DNA of 22,308 nt from a virus, in the IMG/VR virus record IMGVR_UViG_3300009008_002650, positions 1-22,308 of that record. One strand, given 5' to 3'. The notes beneath the pieces were generated by a model, which did not search any database, had not been told where the DNA came from, and saw only the letters and a program-made list of their open reading frames with translations. Positions 7,517 through 15,040 of the stretch are shown here, in pieces. The translations under genes were made by a program, and so were the position numbers. Numbering within the stretch: the stretch's first letter is position 1; each line of letters begins with the position of its first letter.

Positions 7517-8920
7517 ATGGCATCCACTATTGCATTATTAGATTCGGTTCCATCCGGCCAATTTTCACAGTATAACAAAAATTTTCAAGAAAAGATTTTG
7601 CAGGGCTTGTTATCTGACAAAACTTGGGCAATGCAGATGGTAGAAGTTATGCGCTCAGATTTTTTTGAACTTCGATATCTTGAATATCTTTGTGAAAAAT
7701 ACTTTACGTACTTTGCTGAGTACCGCTGCTTCCCAACACAGGTTTTGCTCATTAGTATTATTAAGGATGCCCTAAGCGAAGACGGTGATATTTTGCTCAG
7801 AGATCAAATAGTATCATATTTGATAAGAATGAAAGAAAACCCGAGCCCAAATGATCTGGCGTACGTTAAGGCTAAGGCGCTAGATTTTTGTAAAAGACAG
7901 GCCTTTAAAGAAGCCCTTGAAGAATCAGTTAATTTGATCACCACCGGTGAATTTGAGCATGTTATTACTCTAATGAAGAACGCTGTTTCGATTGGGATGC
8001 CCAATACTGCTGGTCACGATTTTTTTGAAGATATGGAAGCGAGATTTTTGAAAATCCAGCGTTGCGTTTGCCCAACAGGCTTAGCAGAATTGGATTCGAG
8101 AGAAATTTTAAATGGTGGCCTGGGACGAGGTGAAATTGGCGTCGTTGTTGCCAACACTGGTGTCGGAAAATCTCATTGGCTTGTGGCAATGGGAGCGAAC
8201 GCAATGAGGAATGGAAAAAATGTTCTTCACTACACTTTTGAGTTGACAGAGCAGGCTGTTGGATTGAGATATGATGCCAATCTGTGTAATATATCAGCGT
8301 CTGATGTAATTGACCATAAGAAGACTGTTCAAGACTACTATGGGAAAAATGAAGGATTTGGCCGATTGATGATCAAAGAGTATCCAACAGGTTCCGCATC
8401 TGTGGTGTCTATTAGGAACCATATCGAGAAATTAGCTTTTCGTAATTTCAAGCCAAGCGTCATAATCGTAGATTACGCAGATATTATGCGCTCCACCAAG
8501 TCATATGACTCTTTACGACACGAATTAAAGCTAATTTATGAGGAGCTAAGAAATTTGGCCATGGAGCTTAATATTCCTATATGGACTGCATCACAAGCAA
8601 ATAGGGATTCTGCAAATTCTGATATTGTTGGGCTTGAGAACATGTCAGAAGCATATGGGAAAGCCATGGTTGCAGATTTTGTAGTGTCGATTTCCAGAAA
8701 GGCAACCGAAAAAGCCACCGGTGCCGGCCGGCTATTTATTGCAAAAAATCGTGCAGGGAAGGACGGGATCGTTTTTCCTATTCACATTGACACAGCTACA
8801 TCTAAGATTAGCGTATTGGACGAAGATGTTTCTACACTTTCAGAAACAATCGAAAATGATGAGAAAGAAATGAAGTCTGCGCTTAGAAAAAAATGGAAGT
8901 CAATTTCAGGTATCGCTTAG
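7517..8920 (+). CDS. Replicative DNA helicase, DnaB/gp41-like
   Basis: Hexameric 5'-3' helicase that unwinds the replication fork. The C-terminal RecA-like domain (about 185-430) has Walker A VANTGVGKSHW (211-221), Walker B VIIVDYADIM (315-324), and the H4-type motif PIWTASQANRDS (354-365, Gln360). The N-terminal ~170 residues are helical, as in DnaB and T4 gp41, and hold no primase motifs. 467 residues is normal for the family. ATG 7517 follows AAGGA (7507-7511). The gene is 11 bases after the 5' nuclease, in the replication operon. No primase gene is visible in this window. The T4 gp41 relationship is suggested by the neighbouring gp32-like and UvsX-like genes. Confidence 0.9.
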   Translation: MASTIALLDSVPSGQFSQYNKNFQEKILQGLLSDKTWAMQMVEVMRSDFFELRYLEYLCEKYFTYFAEYRCFPTQVLLISIIKDALSEDGDILLRDQIVSYLIRMKENPSPNDLAYVKAKALDFCKRQAFKEALEESVNLITTGEFEHVITLMKNAVSIGMPNTAGHDFFEDMEARFLKIQRCVCPTGLAELDSREILNGGLGRGEIGVVVANTGVGKSHWLVAMGANAMRNGKNVLHYTFELTEQAVGLRYDANLCNISASDVIDHKKTVQDYYGKNEGFGRLMIKEYPTGSASVVSIRNHIEKLAFRNFKPSVIIVDYADIMRSTKSYDSLRHELKLIYEELRNLAMELNIPIWTASQANRDSANSDIVGLENMSEAYGKAMVADFVVSISRKATEKATGAGRLFIAKNRAGKDGIVFPIHIDTATSKISVLDEDVSTLSETIENDEKEMKSALRKKWKSISGIA

Positions 8921-8924
8921 GGAG
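8919..8924 (+). promoter_or_regulatory. Ribosome binding site fixing the ribonucleotide reductase start
   Basis: AGGGAG overlaps the helicase stop (TAG 8918-8920) and sits 7 bases before ATG 8932. It favours 8932 over the in-frame ATG at 8893, which lies inside the helicase gene and has no such site. Confidence 0.7.
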
Positions 8925-8931
8925 TTCCGGT

Positions 8932-11439
8932 ATGACATATGACTATAAAACGGCGGTCGAAAAATCGCTGGCTTATTTTGGTGGTGATGAGTTAGCTGCT
9001 AATGTCGTTGTAACGAAATATCTTTTGATGAATAAAGATGGTGAGTATCTTGAAGCCACACCTAACGATATGCACCGTCGTCTCGCAAAAGAATTTCACC
9101 GGATTGAAGCGAAATATGAGAACCCACTAACTGAAGAAGAAATATTTGATTTGTTGAAGGGATTTAAGAAGATAATCCCCCAAGGCTCTCCCATGGCTGG
9201 AATTGGTAACAATACCAAATTACAGTCTATCTCGAATTGTTTTGTCATTCCAGCGCCCGAAGACAGTTATGGGGGAATTCTTTCAACAGACCAAAGACTC
9301 GTTCAGATTGCCAAGCGCCGCGGCGGTGTTGGTTTTGATATAAGCACAATTCGACCAAAGGGCCTTTCTACTGCTAACGCTGCAAAGACTACCGACGGAA
9401 TTGAGGTCTTCATGGATCGCTTTTCTAATTCGTGTCGAGAGGTTGCGCAAGGTGGCCGCCGCGGCGCATTGATGCTTACGATATCTGTTCATCATCCTCA
9501 AATTCGTGACTTTATAAAAATCAAGAAAGACCTTAAAAGAGTGACAGGTGCGAATATTTCTATTCGTGTAACTGATGAGTTTATGGAAGCAGTTCAATCA
9601 AGCTCAAATGTACATTTACGTTGGCCTGTAGAGAGCAAAGAGTGCACGATATCAGAGTACGTTGACGCAAAAACGCTTTGGCATGAAATTATAGAGTCAG
9701 CTCATGCCACCGCTGAACCCGGATTGTTGTTTTGGGATACGGCAAAAAAGATGACTCCTTCTGATATTTACGCTAACGAAGGTTTTTCATCGTGCTCCAC
9801 AAACCCTTGCGGCGAGATTATTTTGTCTCCTCATGACAGCTGCAGATTGATGCTTGTGAACTTGACAAGCTTCGTAAAGAAAAAGTGGAAGTCTAATGCA
9901 AAATTTGACTTCGCTTCATTCGGCAAAGTGGTTCAAAAAGCTCAACGCTTAATGGACGACATGATCGATATTGAGATTGAGCAAGTTGAAAAGATTCTTA
10001 AGAAGATTGAGGCCGATCCAGAGTCTGGCGAGGTAAAGCAAATCGAGAAAGACTTGTGGACAAATATCCAGACGATGGCTGTTCTAGGGCGTAGAACTGG
10101 CCTTGGAATCACGGGACTTGGTGATACTTTAGCAATGCTGGGTGTACAATATGGTAGCAAAAAAAGCATCAAGCTCACTGAAGAAATATATCGAGCGCTA
10201 GCGGTTAATGCGTACTATTCATCTGCTGTCTTGGCAAAAGAACGCGGTGCGTTTCCTGCGCACGATCACGCCAAAGAGGATGGTCATCCATTTTTAGAGA
10301 GAATTTGGAAAGAAAATCCAGAAATTAAGGAAATGAATAAGGAATTTGGTCGCCGAAATATTTCAATAACTACGACGGCCCCAGCCGGATCAGTTTCTGT
10401 ACTGACACAAACAACTTCCGGTATCGAGCCAGCTTATATGCTACACTATACACGTCGTAAAAAAATTACAGGTCAAGACGAGGCTGCTAGTGTGGATTTT
10501 GTTGATGATAGTGGCGATAAGTGGCAAGAATATACAGTTTATCATCATGGATTTAGAGAGTGGATAGAACATTCGGCATTTCGCAGCGATGATGATCCTG
10601 AAGAGATGGTCGAACTGAGTCCGTATAAGTGTTCAACAGCCTCAGAAATTGATTGGGTTGCAAAAGTGAGAATGCAGGCAGCTGCTCAAAAATGGGTATG
10701 TCATGCAATCTCTAATACGACAAATCTTCCCGCAGATATAGACATTGAGACCGTTAAAGATGTTTATATGACTGGTTGGGAGCTAGGGTGCAAGGGTATC
10801 ACTGTATATCGTGATGGTTCACGAACTGGTGTTTTGGTCGCGAAAACAGAGGAAGAAGTTGACCCCCGGGAAAGTGAAAAGATCATCATAAAATCAGCTC
10901 CCAGAAGGCCTGAAATATTAGACTGTGATATTCACCAGGCAAACATTAAGGGTGAGGCCTGGACGTTACTAGTGGGGTTAATGGACGGTGTTCCCTACGA
11001 AATTATTGGTGGTCTTGCGGAATATGTGGAAATTCCACGACGCTATATCACTGGTCAAATTCGGCGTCGCCCTCGTAAGTCAATGCCTTCGAAATATGAT
11101 TTAATTTTTGGGCAGAATGGTGACGAGATGACCATCAAGGACATTGTTAAGGTTTTTGATAACCCCAACCATTCGGCATTTACAAGGACAATTTCGTTAG
11201 CATTACGCCATGGCGTCCCGACCCAGTATTTGGTGGAGCAATTATTAAAAGATAAAGATGCGGATTTATTTTGTTTTTCAAAAGTCATTGCACGGTGCTT
11301 GAAGAAATATATCGCAGATGGTACAAGGGCTAGCAATGGCGTACTTGAGTGTGATTGTGAAACACCAGAAGACTGTAATGTTGTTTATCAAGAGGGCTGT
11401 GCGACATGCTTGACATGCGGCATGGCGAAGTGCGGATAG
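8932..11439 (+). CDS. nrdJ: Class II (adenosylcobalamin-dependent) ribonucleoside reductase
   Basis: Converts ribonucleotides to deoxyribonucleotides with a B12-derived radical, so needs neither oxygen nor a second radical subunit. Family marks in order: first active-site cysteine SNCFV (Cys103), glycine-rich RRGGVGFDIS (129-138), NPCGEI (Asn291, thiyl-radical Cys293, Glu295), TGLGDTLAMLG, and the TTTAPAGSVS loop. From about residue 660 a TSCPD-type module follows (LLVGLMDGVPYEIIGG, then EIPRRYI), and the protein ends in a cysteine cluster (CATCLTCGMAKC, 823-834) that likely binds zinc or passes electrons. These features separate it from class I NrdA and class III NrdD. The 835 residues fit the long NrdJ form. 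No nrdB-like gene is seen. It starts the nucleotide/Fe-S/protease group and is 4 bases from iscU. Confidence 0.9.
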   Translation: MTYDYKTAVEKSLAYFGGDELAANVVVTKYLLMNKDGEYLEATPNDMHRRLAKEFHRIEAKYENPLTEEEIFDLLKGFKKIIPQGSPMAGIGNNTKLQSISNCFVIPAPEDSYGGILSTDQRLVQIAKRRGGVGFDISTIRPKGLSTANAAKTTDGIEVFMDRFSNSCREVAQGGRRGALMLTISVHHPQIRDFIKIKKDLKRVTGANISIRVTDEFMEAVQSSSNVHLRWPVESKECTISEYVDAKTLWHEIIESAHATAEPGLLFWDTAKKMTPSDIYANEGFSSCSTNPCGEIILSPHDSCRLMLVNLTSFVKKKWKSNAKFDFASFGKVVQKAQRLMDDMIDIEIEQVEKILKKIEADPESGEVKQIEKDLWTNIQTMAVLGRRTGLGITGLGDTLAMLGVQYGSKKSIKLTEEIYRALAVNAYYSSAVLAKERGAFPAHDHAKEDGHPFLERIWKENPEIKEMNKEFGRRNISITTTAPAGSVSVLTQTTSGIEPAYMLHYTRRKKITGQDEAASVDFVDDSGDKWQEYTVYHHGFREWIEHSAFRSDDDPEEMVELSPYKCSTASEIDWVAKVRMQAAAQKWVCHAISNTTNLPADIDIETVKDVYMTGWELGCKGITVYRDGSRTGVLVAKTEEEVDPRESEKIIIKSAPRRPEILDCDIHQANIKGEAWTLLVGLMDGVPYEIIGGLAEYVEIPRRYITGQIRRRPRKSMPSKYDLIFGQNGDEMTIKDIVKVFDNPNHSAFTRTISLALRHGVPTQYLVEQLLKDKDADLFCFSKVIARCLKKYIADGTRASNGVLECDCETPEDCNVVYQEGCATCLTCGMAKCG

Positions 11440-11443
11440 TGAT

Positions 11444-11839
11444 ATGAGTTATTCAGGTAAAGTTATAGACCATTTTGAGAACCCAAAAAATGTAGGAAGC
11501 TTCGATCAGGATGACCCTAGTGTTGGTACTGGGATTGTAGGCGCTCCAGCTTGCGGTGATGTAATGAAGCTTCAACTTAAAATTAGCGACACCGGCATTA
11601 TCGAGGATGCCAAATTTAAAACTTTTGGTTGCGGTTCTGCAATTGCATCCACCTCGTTAATAACTGTATGGGTCAAAGGAAAAACGCTGGAAGAAGCCTC
11701 AGAGATAAAAAATACTGATGTTGCAAAAGAGCTTTGTTTACCACCAGTAAAGATCCACTGCTCTGTGTTGGCAGAAGACGCGATTAAAGCTGCAATAGAA
11801 GACTATAGGAGAAGAAGTGCACTGGACATCAAAAATTGA
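11444..11839 (+). CDS. iscU: IscU-type iron-sulfur cluster scaffold protein
   Basis: Scaffold on which Fe-S clusters are built before transfer to apoproteins. The 131-residue protein matches bacterial IscU almost along its whole length as I remember it (YSGKVIDHFENPKNVGSF; VGAPACGDVMKLQ; FGCGSAIAS; KIHCSVLAEDAIKAAI). All three cluster cysteines (37, 63, 106), Asp39 and His105 are present. The LPPVK motif (99-103), known as the docking site for the HscA chaperone, is intact, so the protein should work with the host HscA/HscB and cysteine desulfurase; none of those partners is encoded here. The last 23 bases overlap the ClpP-like gene. No frameshift or missing residue is seen, arguing for an active copy taken from a proteobacterium. 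Confidence 0.95.
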   Translation: MSYSGKVIDHFENPKNVGSFDQDDPSVGTGIVGAPACGDVMKLQLKISDTGIIEDAKFKTFGCGSAIASTSLITVWVKGKTLEEASEIKNTDVAKELCLPPVKIHCSVLAEDAIKAAIEDYRRRSALDIKN

Positions 11840-12419
11840 TAATAAAATTGAAAAAGTTGAGCTAAGAAAAAGCCCGGTCATTGTAAGAGTTAATAAATTT
11901 GACGAAGAATCAGCAAAAAAGTTTAACGATGAAATGGCTTTAGCACATAACACTGGACAAGATGTGATTCCAGTTGTTATTGATTCGTACGGAGGACAAG
12001 TTTACAGTTTGATGGCGATGATAAGCGCAATAAAGAATGCTGAAATACCCGTCGCTACGATCGTCGAAGGAAAAGCGATGTCCTGTGGTGCGATTCTTTT
12101 TTCATTCGGTGAAGAGGGTCGCCGTTTTATGGACCCCAATGCAACAGTGATGATTCATGATGTGTCGTCAATGGACATGGGGAAAGTAGAAGAATTAAAG
12201 GCTGGCGCAAAAGAAGCAGATCGTCTAAACGGTATTGTATACAAGATGATGGCTCAAAATTGTGGCAAGAAAGACGATTATTTTATGAAGATTGTCGACA
12301 AGAAGAAACACGCAGACTGGTTTCTGGATGCTAAAGAAGCAAAGAAGCATGGGCTTGCAAATCACCTCCGTGTTCCAAAGCTTTCTATAACGGTCGAAGT
12401 TAATATCGAGATGGAGTAA
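11817..12419 (+). CDS. ClpP-type serine protease (family S14)
   Basis: Peptidase of the ClpP/crotonase-like fold. The catalytic triad can be read by alignment to E. coli ClpP: Ser89 in GKAMSCGA, His114 in MIHDVS, Asp167 in HADWFLDAKEA. The substrate strand (VVIDSYGGQVY, 53-63) and the C-terminal FLDAKEAKKHGLANH pattern are typical. 200 residues is the usual ClpP length. The start is GTG 11817, set by AGGAG at 11807-11811, inside the 3' end of iscU. No ATPase partner (ClpA/ClpX) is visible, so it may use the host unfoldase, or act alone. In other phages S14 proteins serve as head maturation proteases; the neighbours here (iscU, endolysin) do not favour that, but do not exclude it. Confidence 0.88.
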   Translation: MHWTSKIDNKIEKVELRKSPVIVRVNKFDEESAKKFNDEMALAHNTGQDVIPVVIDSYGGQVYSLMAMISAIKNAEIPVATIVEGKAMSCGAILFSFGEEGRRFMDPNATVMIHDVSSMDMGKVEELKAGAKEADRLNGIVYKMMAQNCGKKDDYFMKIVDKKKHADWFLDAKEAKKHGLANHLRVPKLSITVEVNIEME

Positions 12420-12423
12420 GGAA

Positions 12424-13383
12424 GTGGATAAAGACTTTTATAATAAATCTAGCTCTGATAGTCTGGGGTGGGAACCGTCTTGGTTCGGGTGTGAAGAGTT
12501 TAATAACGATCTAGTAAAAGCCGTCAAGGAGTGGCAGAAATCATACGGTTTAACAGCGGATGGTCTTGTTGGCCCAATGACGTATAGAAGGCTCTGGACC
12601 GAAAGGGAGACGAACATTACTGATTGGATGGATGCGTTACCATTAAAACGAACCTATCGAGATGGAGACAAGCACATCGTCCACAACGGGCACTTTATTC
12701 CCATAGAGTGGGACAAAGTAATTTTGTGGGATGAGTCTGATGGGTTCAAATCAAAAGACGGGTGCTACACAAGCTATGCCGGAAAGCCCGATCGTAAACC
12801 AACGATGTTTGTCAACCATTGGGACGTATGTCTCAGCGCAGAATCGTGCGCAAAGGTTTTGAATAAGCGTGGAATATCAGTACACTTTCTTATTGATAAT
12901 GACGGTACCATTTTTCAGATGCTAGATACGCAGCATAAGGCATGGCATGCTGGAATTCCTCGCTACGAAGGTGGGAACTCAAAGGGAATTGGCGTCGAAA
13001 TTTCTAATGCATATTACTTGAAATATCAAGACTGGTATACTAAACAGGGTCTAGGGAAAAGACCGGTTCAAGAACATGGTTATGTGCATGGAAGAACATT
13101 ACCTCCGTTTACAGACTTTTATCCTGTCCAACTTGAGGCCCTTAAGGCTCTTTGGAAAGCGATACACACTGGAATTGGAATACCCTTAGATTATCCTAAG
13201 AATGTAGAAGGTCACATCGAAACAGGGGTGCACAAAGAGTGTGAGCGAGGAAAATTTCACGGTTTTTGTAACCATTATAATTTCACTCGCGGAAAGATAG
13301 ATTGTGCCGGATTAGATTTACCGAAACTGCTACAAGATGTTGCTGCTTCTCCTGCTTATTGTATCGATAAAGAACGAGGATAA
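12424..13383 (+). CDS. Endolysin: peptidoglycan-binding domain plus N-acetylmuramoyl-L-alanine amidase
   Basis: Cell-wall hydrolase for lysis. Residues about 20-60 form a PG_binding_1 repeat (VKEWQKSYGLTADGLVGPMT). The amidase_2 (T7 lysozyme/PGRP) domain runs from about 125 to 305: MFVNHWDV with the first zinc ligand His132, AWHAGIPRYEGGNSKGIGVE (173-192), and NHYNFTRGKIDCAGLDL with probable zinc ligands His284 and Cys294. There is no signal peptide or membrane anchor, so export would depend on a holin. GTG 12424 follows GGAG (12413-12416). 319 residues is long for a phage amidase because of the binding domain and a ~60-residue linker. A virion-bound lysin is an alternative. Confidence 0.9.
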   Translation: MDKDFYNKSSSDSLGWEPSWFGCEEFNNDLVKAVKEWQKSYGLTADGLVGPMTYRRLWTERETNITDWMDALPLKRTYRDGDKHIVHNGHFIPIEWDKVILWDESDGFKSKDGCYTSYAGKPDRKPTMFVNHWDVCLSAESCAKVLNKRGISVHFLIDNDGTIFQMLDTQHKAWHAGIPRYEGGNSKGIGVEISNAYYLKYQDWYTKQGLGKRPVQEHGYVHGRTLPPFTDFYPVQLEALKALWKAIHTGIGIPLDYPKNVEGHIETGVHKECERGKFHGFCNHYNFTRGKIDCAGLDLPKLLQDVAASPAYCIDKERG

Positions 13384-13387
13384 GATA

Positions 13388-13951
13388 ATGCCAGCATGTG
13401 ATGGAAAGCTTTTTAAAAAATTTAAGCGGGGCTCCGCTTTTGTTGAGACAGGGGCATATCTTGGCGAGGGCGTGCAAGCTGCACTAAGGGCTGGGTTTGA
13501 TAAAATCTGGACCGTTGAATTATCTGAGTCGCAGTACAAACATGTAGCCAAGAAATTTTGCGATAATGAAAAAGTTGTATGTTTATTTGGAGACTCGAGA
13601 GACCTTCTTGGGGAGATGCTGTTAAAGTGTAGAGACATGGACCCACTGATTTGGCTTGATGCACATGGCGGTCAATCAAACACGGGGGATATTACAATGC
13701 AAGATATGATTCCGCTTGAGTGTGGTATTATCAATAATGTGATGGAAAAACGAAGTTTTACGATTTTAATCGATGATTTCGGCTACAGTAACGACAAGAC
13801 TCTCCTAGAAGAAAATTGGATTGTTAAAGAAGTAAGAAGAATCTGGCCTGATGCTATTATTACTAGGGAAGACGGTTGCGGCGATCATCGCGGGGGATAC
13901 CGGACTATGCCCGGTTTTGTCTTAGCAGTGCGTGTGGAAAATAAAATCTAG
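13388..13951 (+). CDS. Rossmann-fold, SAM-methyltransferase-like protein
   Basis: A 187-residue protein with features of a class I methyltransferase fold: motif I FVETGAYLGEGV (18-29), an acidic residue at the end of the second strand (TVELSESQ, Glu44), GDSRDLL (68-74), then LIWLDAHGG (87-95) and ILIDDFG (126-132). The LDAH and IDD pair recalls small sugar- or peptide-modifying methyltransferases of the TylF type, where such acids bind a metal. The substrate cannot be told. ATG 13388 after GAGGA (13376-13380) is chosen over an upstream TTG at 13337, which lies inside the endolysin gene and would add a Leu run with no ribosome site. It closes the block before the metabolic operon. Confidence 0.65.
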   Translation: MPACDGKLFKKFKRGSAFVETGAYLGEGVQAALRAGFDKIWTVELSESQYKHVAKKFCDNEKVVCLFGDSRDLLGEMLLKCRDMDPLIWLDAHGGQSNTGDITMQDMIPLECGIINNVMEKRSFTILIDDFGYSNDKTLLEENWIVKEVRRIWPDAIITREDGCGDHRGGYRTMPGFVLAVRVENKI

Positions 13952-13963
13952 TGATTCAACGAT

Positions 13964-14003
13964 TTACTGAGTGATGGAGTAGCGTAGTATTATTGCGTAT
14001 ATT
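13964..14003 (+). promoter_or_regulatory. Candidate promoter of the glutamine synthetase-glyoxylate shunt operon
   Basis: The 69-base gap before the glutamine synthetase gene holds two -10-like boxes, TATTAT (13988-13993) and TATATT (13998-14003). The -35 partners are weak (TTACTG at 13964-13969, or TGGAGT at 13975-13980). A strong ribosome site AGGAG (14011-14015) follows. The longer gap and good ribosome site suggest a new transcript begins here, but no box pair is convincing. Confidence 0.35.
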
Positions 14004-14020
14004 CTGCTATAGGAGAAAAC

Positions 14021-15031
14021 ATGAAAGTAGCGCATATTGACTATATTTGGGTAGACGGGTTTGATATACCATCAATTAGGTCAAAGACGAAGGTAGGTCC
14101 CATCACAACTAACGATGAGGGCCAATCCGCGATAGAAATAACACAGTGGAATTTTGATGGCTCATCGACCGGCCAGGCTTCGACGAGCGAGTCTGAAAGA
14201 CTTCTAACACCTGTTCGTCTTTACCAGGTGTCACCAAGCCAGTACATGGTACTTTGTGAGGTGGAGGACGTTGATGGAACAGCACATTCTACAAACCATA
14301 GAGCTGTTCTGCGAGAGTATCTTACGGAAAATCCGACCAAAAATCTTTGGCTTGGTTTCGAACAAGAATATTTTTTAACTGATAATAGAAGTAAGAATAT
14401 GTTTTGGGCGGGTGAAGTAGAGCCGCCAAACACACCCATGTATTATTGTTCTTCTGGTGGGGACAGAGTGATGAAACGAGGCTTAGTAAGAGCCCACGCT
14501 GATATTTGCTGGTCAATGGGAATTCAGGTTGTTGGATATAACGCTGAAGTCGCTCCAAGTCAATGGGAATTTCAATGTTTCGGTGAAGACACGCTAAAGG
14601 CATGTGATGATTTATGGGTTTCAAGATATATGTTGTCACTTCTCGCCGAGAACGATGGCGTTGGTGTCGATTGGTCCCCCAAGCCACATACAGGATGGAA
14701 CGGCTCAGGTTGTCATACTAATTTTTCAACCGAGGAGATGCGGACAGGTACGGACAACGAGAAGTTGTATAATAGCATTTTAGAAAAGATGTCCATGAAC
14801 CATACCTCAACGATATCAGAATATGGCGAAGGGAATAATGATAGATTAGTGGGAGCGTATGAGACATCTAGTTTCGAGAAGTTTTCGTACGGCGTCGCCG
14901 ACCGTAGTGCTTCTGTTAGGATTCCCACATCGACAGTCGACAACGAGTGGAAAGGGTATTTAGAGGACCGACGACCTTCTTCAAATTGTGATCCGTACCG
15001 AGTCGCAAACCAATTAATAAGATTTGTGTGA
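14021..15031 (+). CDS. Glutamine synthetase, type II (eukaryotic-type)
   Basis: Makes glutamine from glutamate, ammonia and ATP. The 336-residue protein has the type II order of motifs: WVDG...RSKTK near the N-terminus, WNFDGSSTGQA (43-53), FEQEY metal site (Glu114, Glu116), YNAEVAPSQWEFQ (173-185, Glu176), WNGSGCHTNFS (226-236, His232), NDRLVGAYE, SASVRIP (Arg299) and YLEDRRPSSN (313-322, Glu315). Length and the short N-terminal part fit type II, not the ~470-residue bacterial type I, and there is no adenylylation-tyrosine loop. In bacteria type II enzymes are known from rhizobia and actinomycetes among others. Every catalytic residue I can check is present. ATG 14021 follows AGGAG at 5 bases. 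It heads a group with malate synthase (9-base gap), isocitrate lyase and ThyX. Confidence 0.93.
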   Translation: MKVAHIDYIWVDGFDIPSIRSKTKVGPITTNDEGQSAIEITQWNFDGSSTGQASTSESERLLTPVRLYQVSPSQYMVLCEVEDVDGTAHSTNHRAVLREYLTENPTKNLWLGFEQEYFLTDNRSKNMFWAGEVEPPNTPMYYCSSGGDRVMKRGLVRAHADICWSMGIQVVGYNAEVAPSQWEFQCFGEDTLKACDDLWVSRYMLSLLAENDGVGVDWSPKPHTGWNGSGCHTNFSTEEMRTGTDNEKLYNSILEKMSMNHTSTISEYGEGNNDRLVGAYETSSFEKFSYGVADRSASVRIPTSTVDNEWKGYLEDRRPSSNCDPYRVANQLIRFV

Positions 15032-15040
15032 GGGAATGCT

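Noticed and set aside
8893-8932. Upstream ATG at 8893 as start of the ribonucleotide reductase
   Set aside because: It lies inside the helicase gene with no ribosome site; AGGGAG at 8919-8924 is correctly placed for ATG 8932.
13337-13388. TTG at 13337 as start of the methyltransferase-like gene
   Set aside because: It would add a Leu run read from inside the endolysin gene. ATG 13388 has GAGGA just upstream and begins right before the folded domain.
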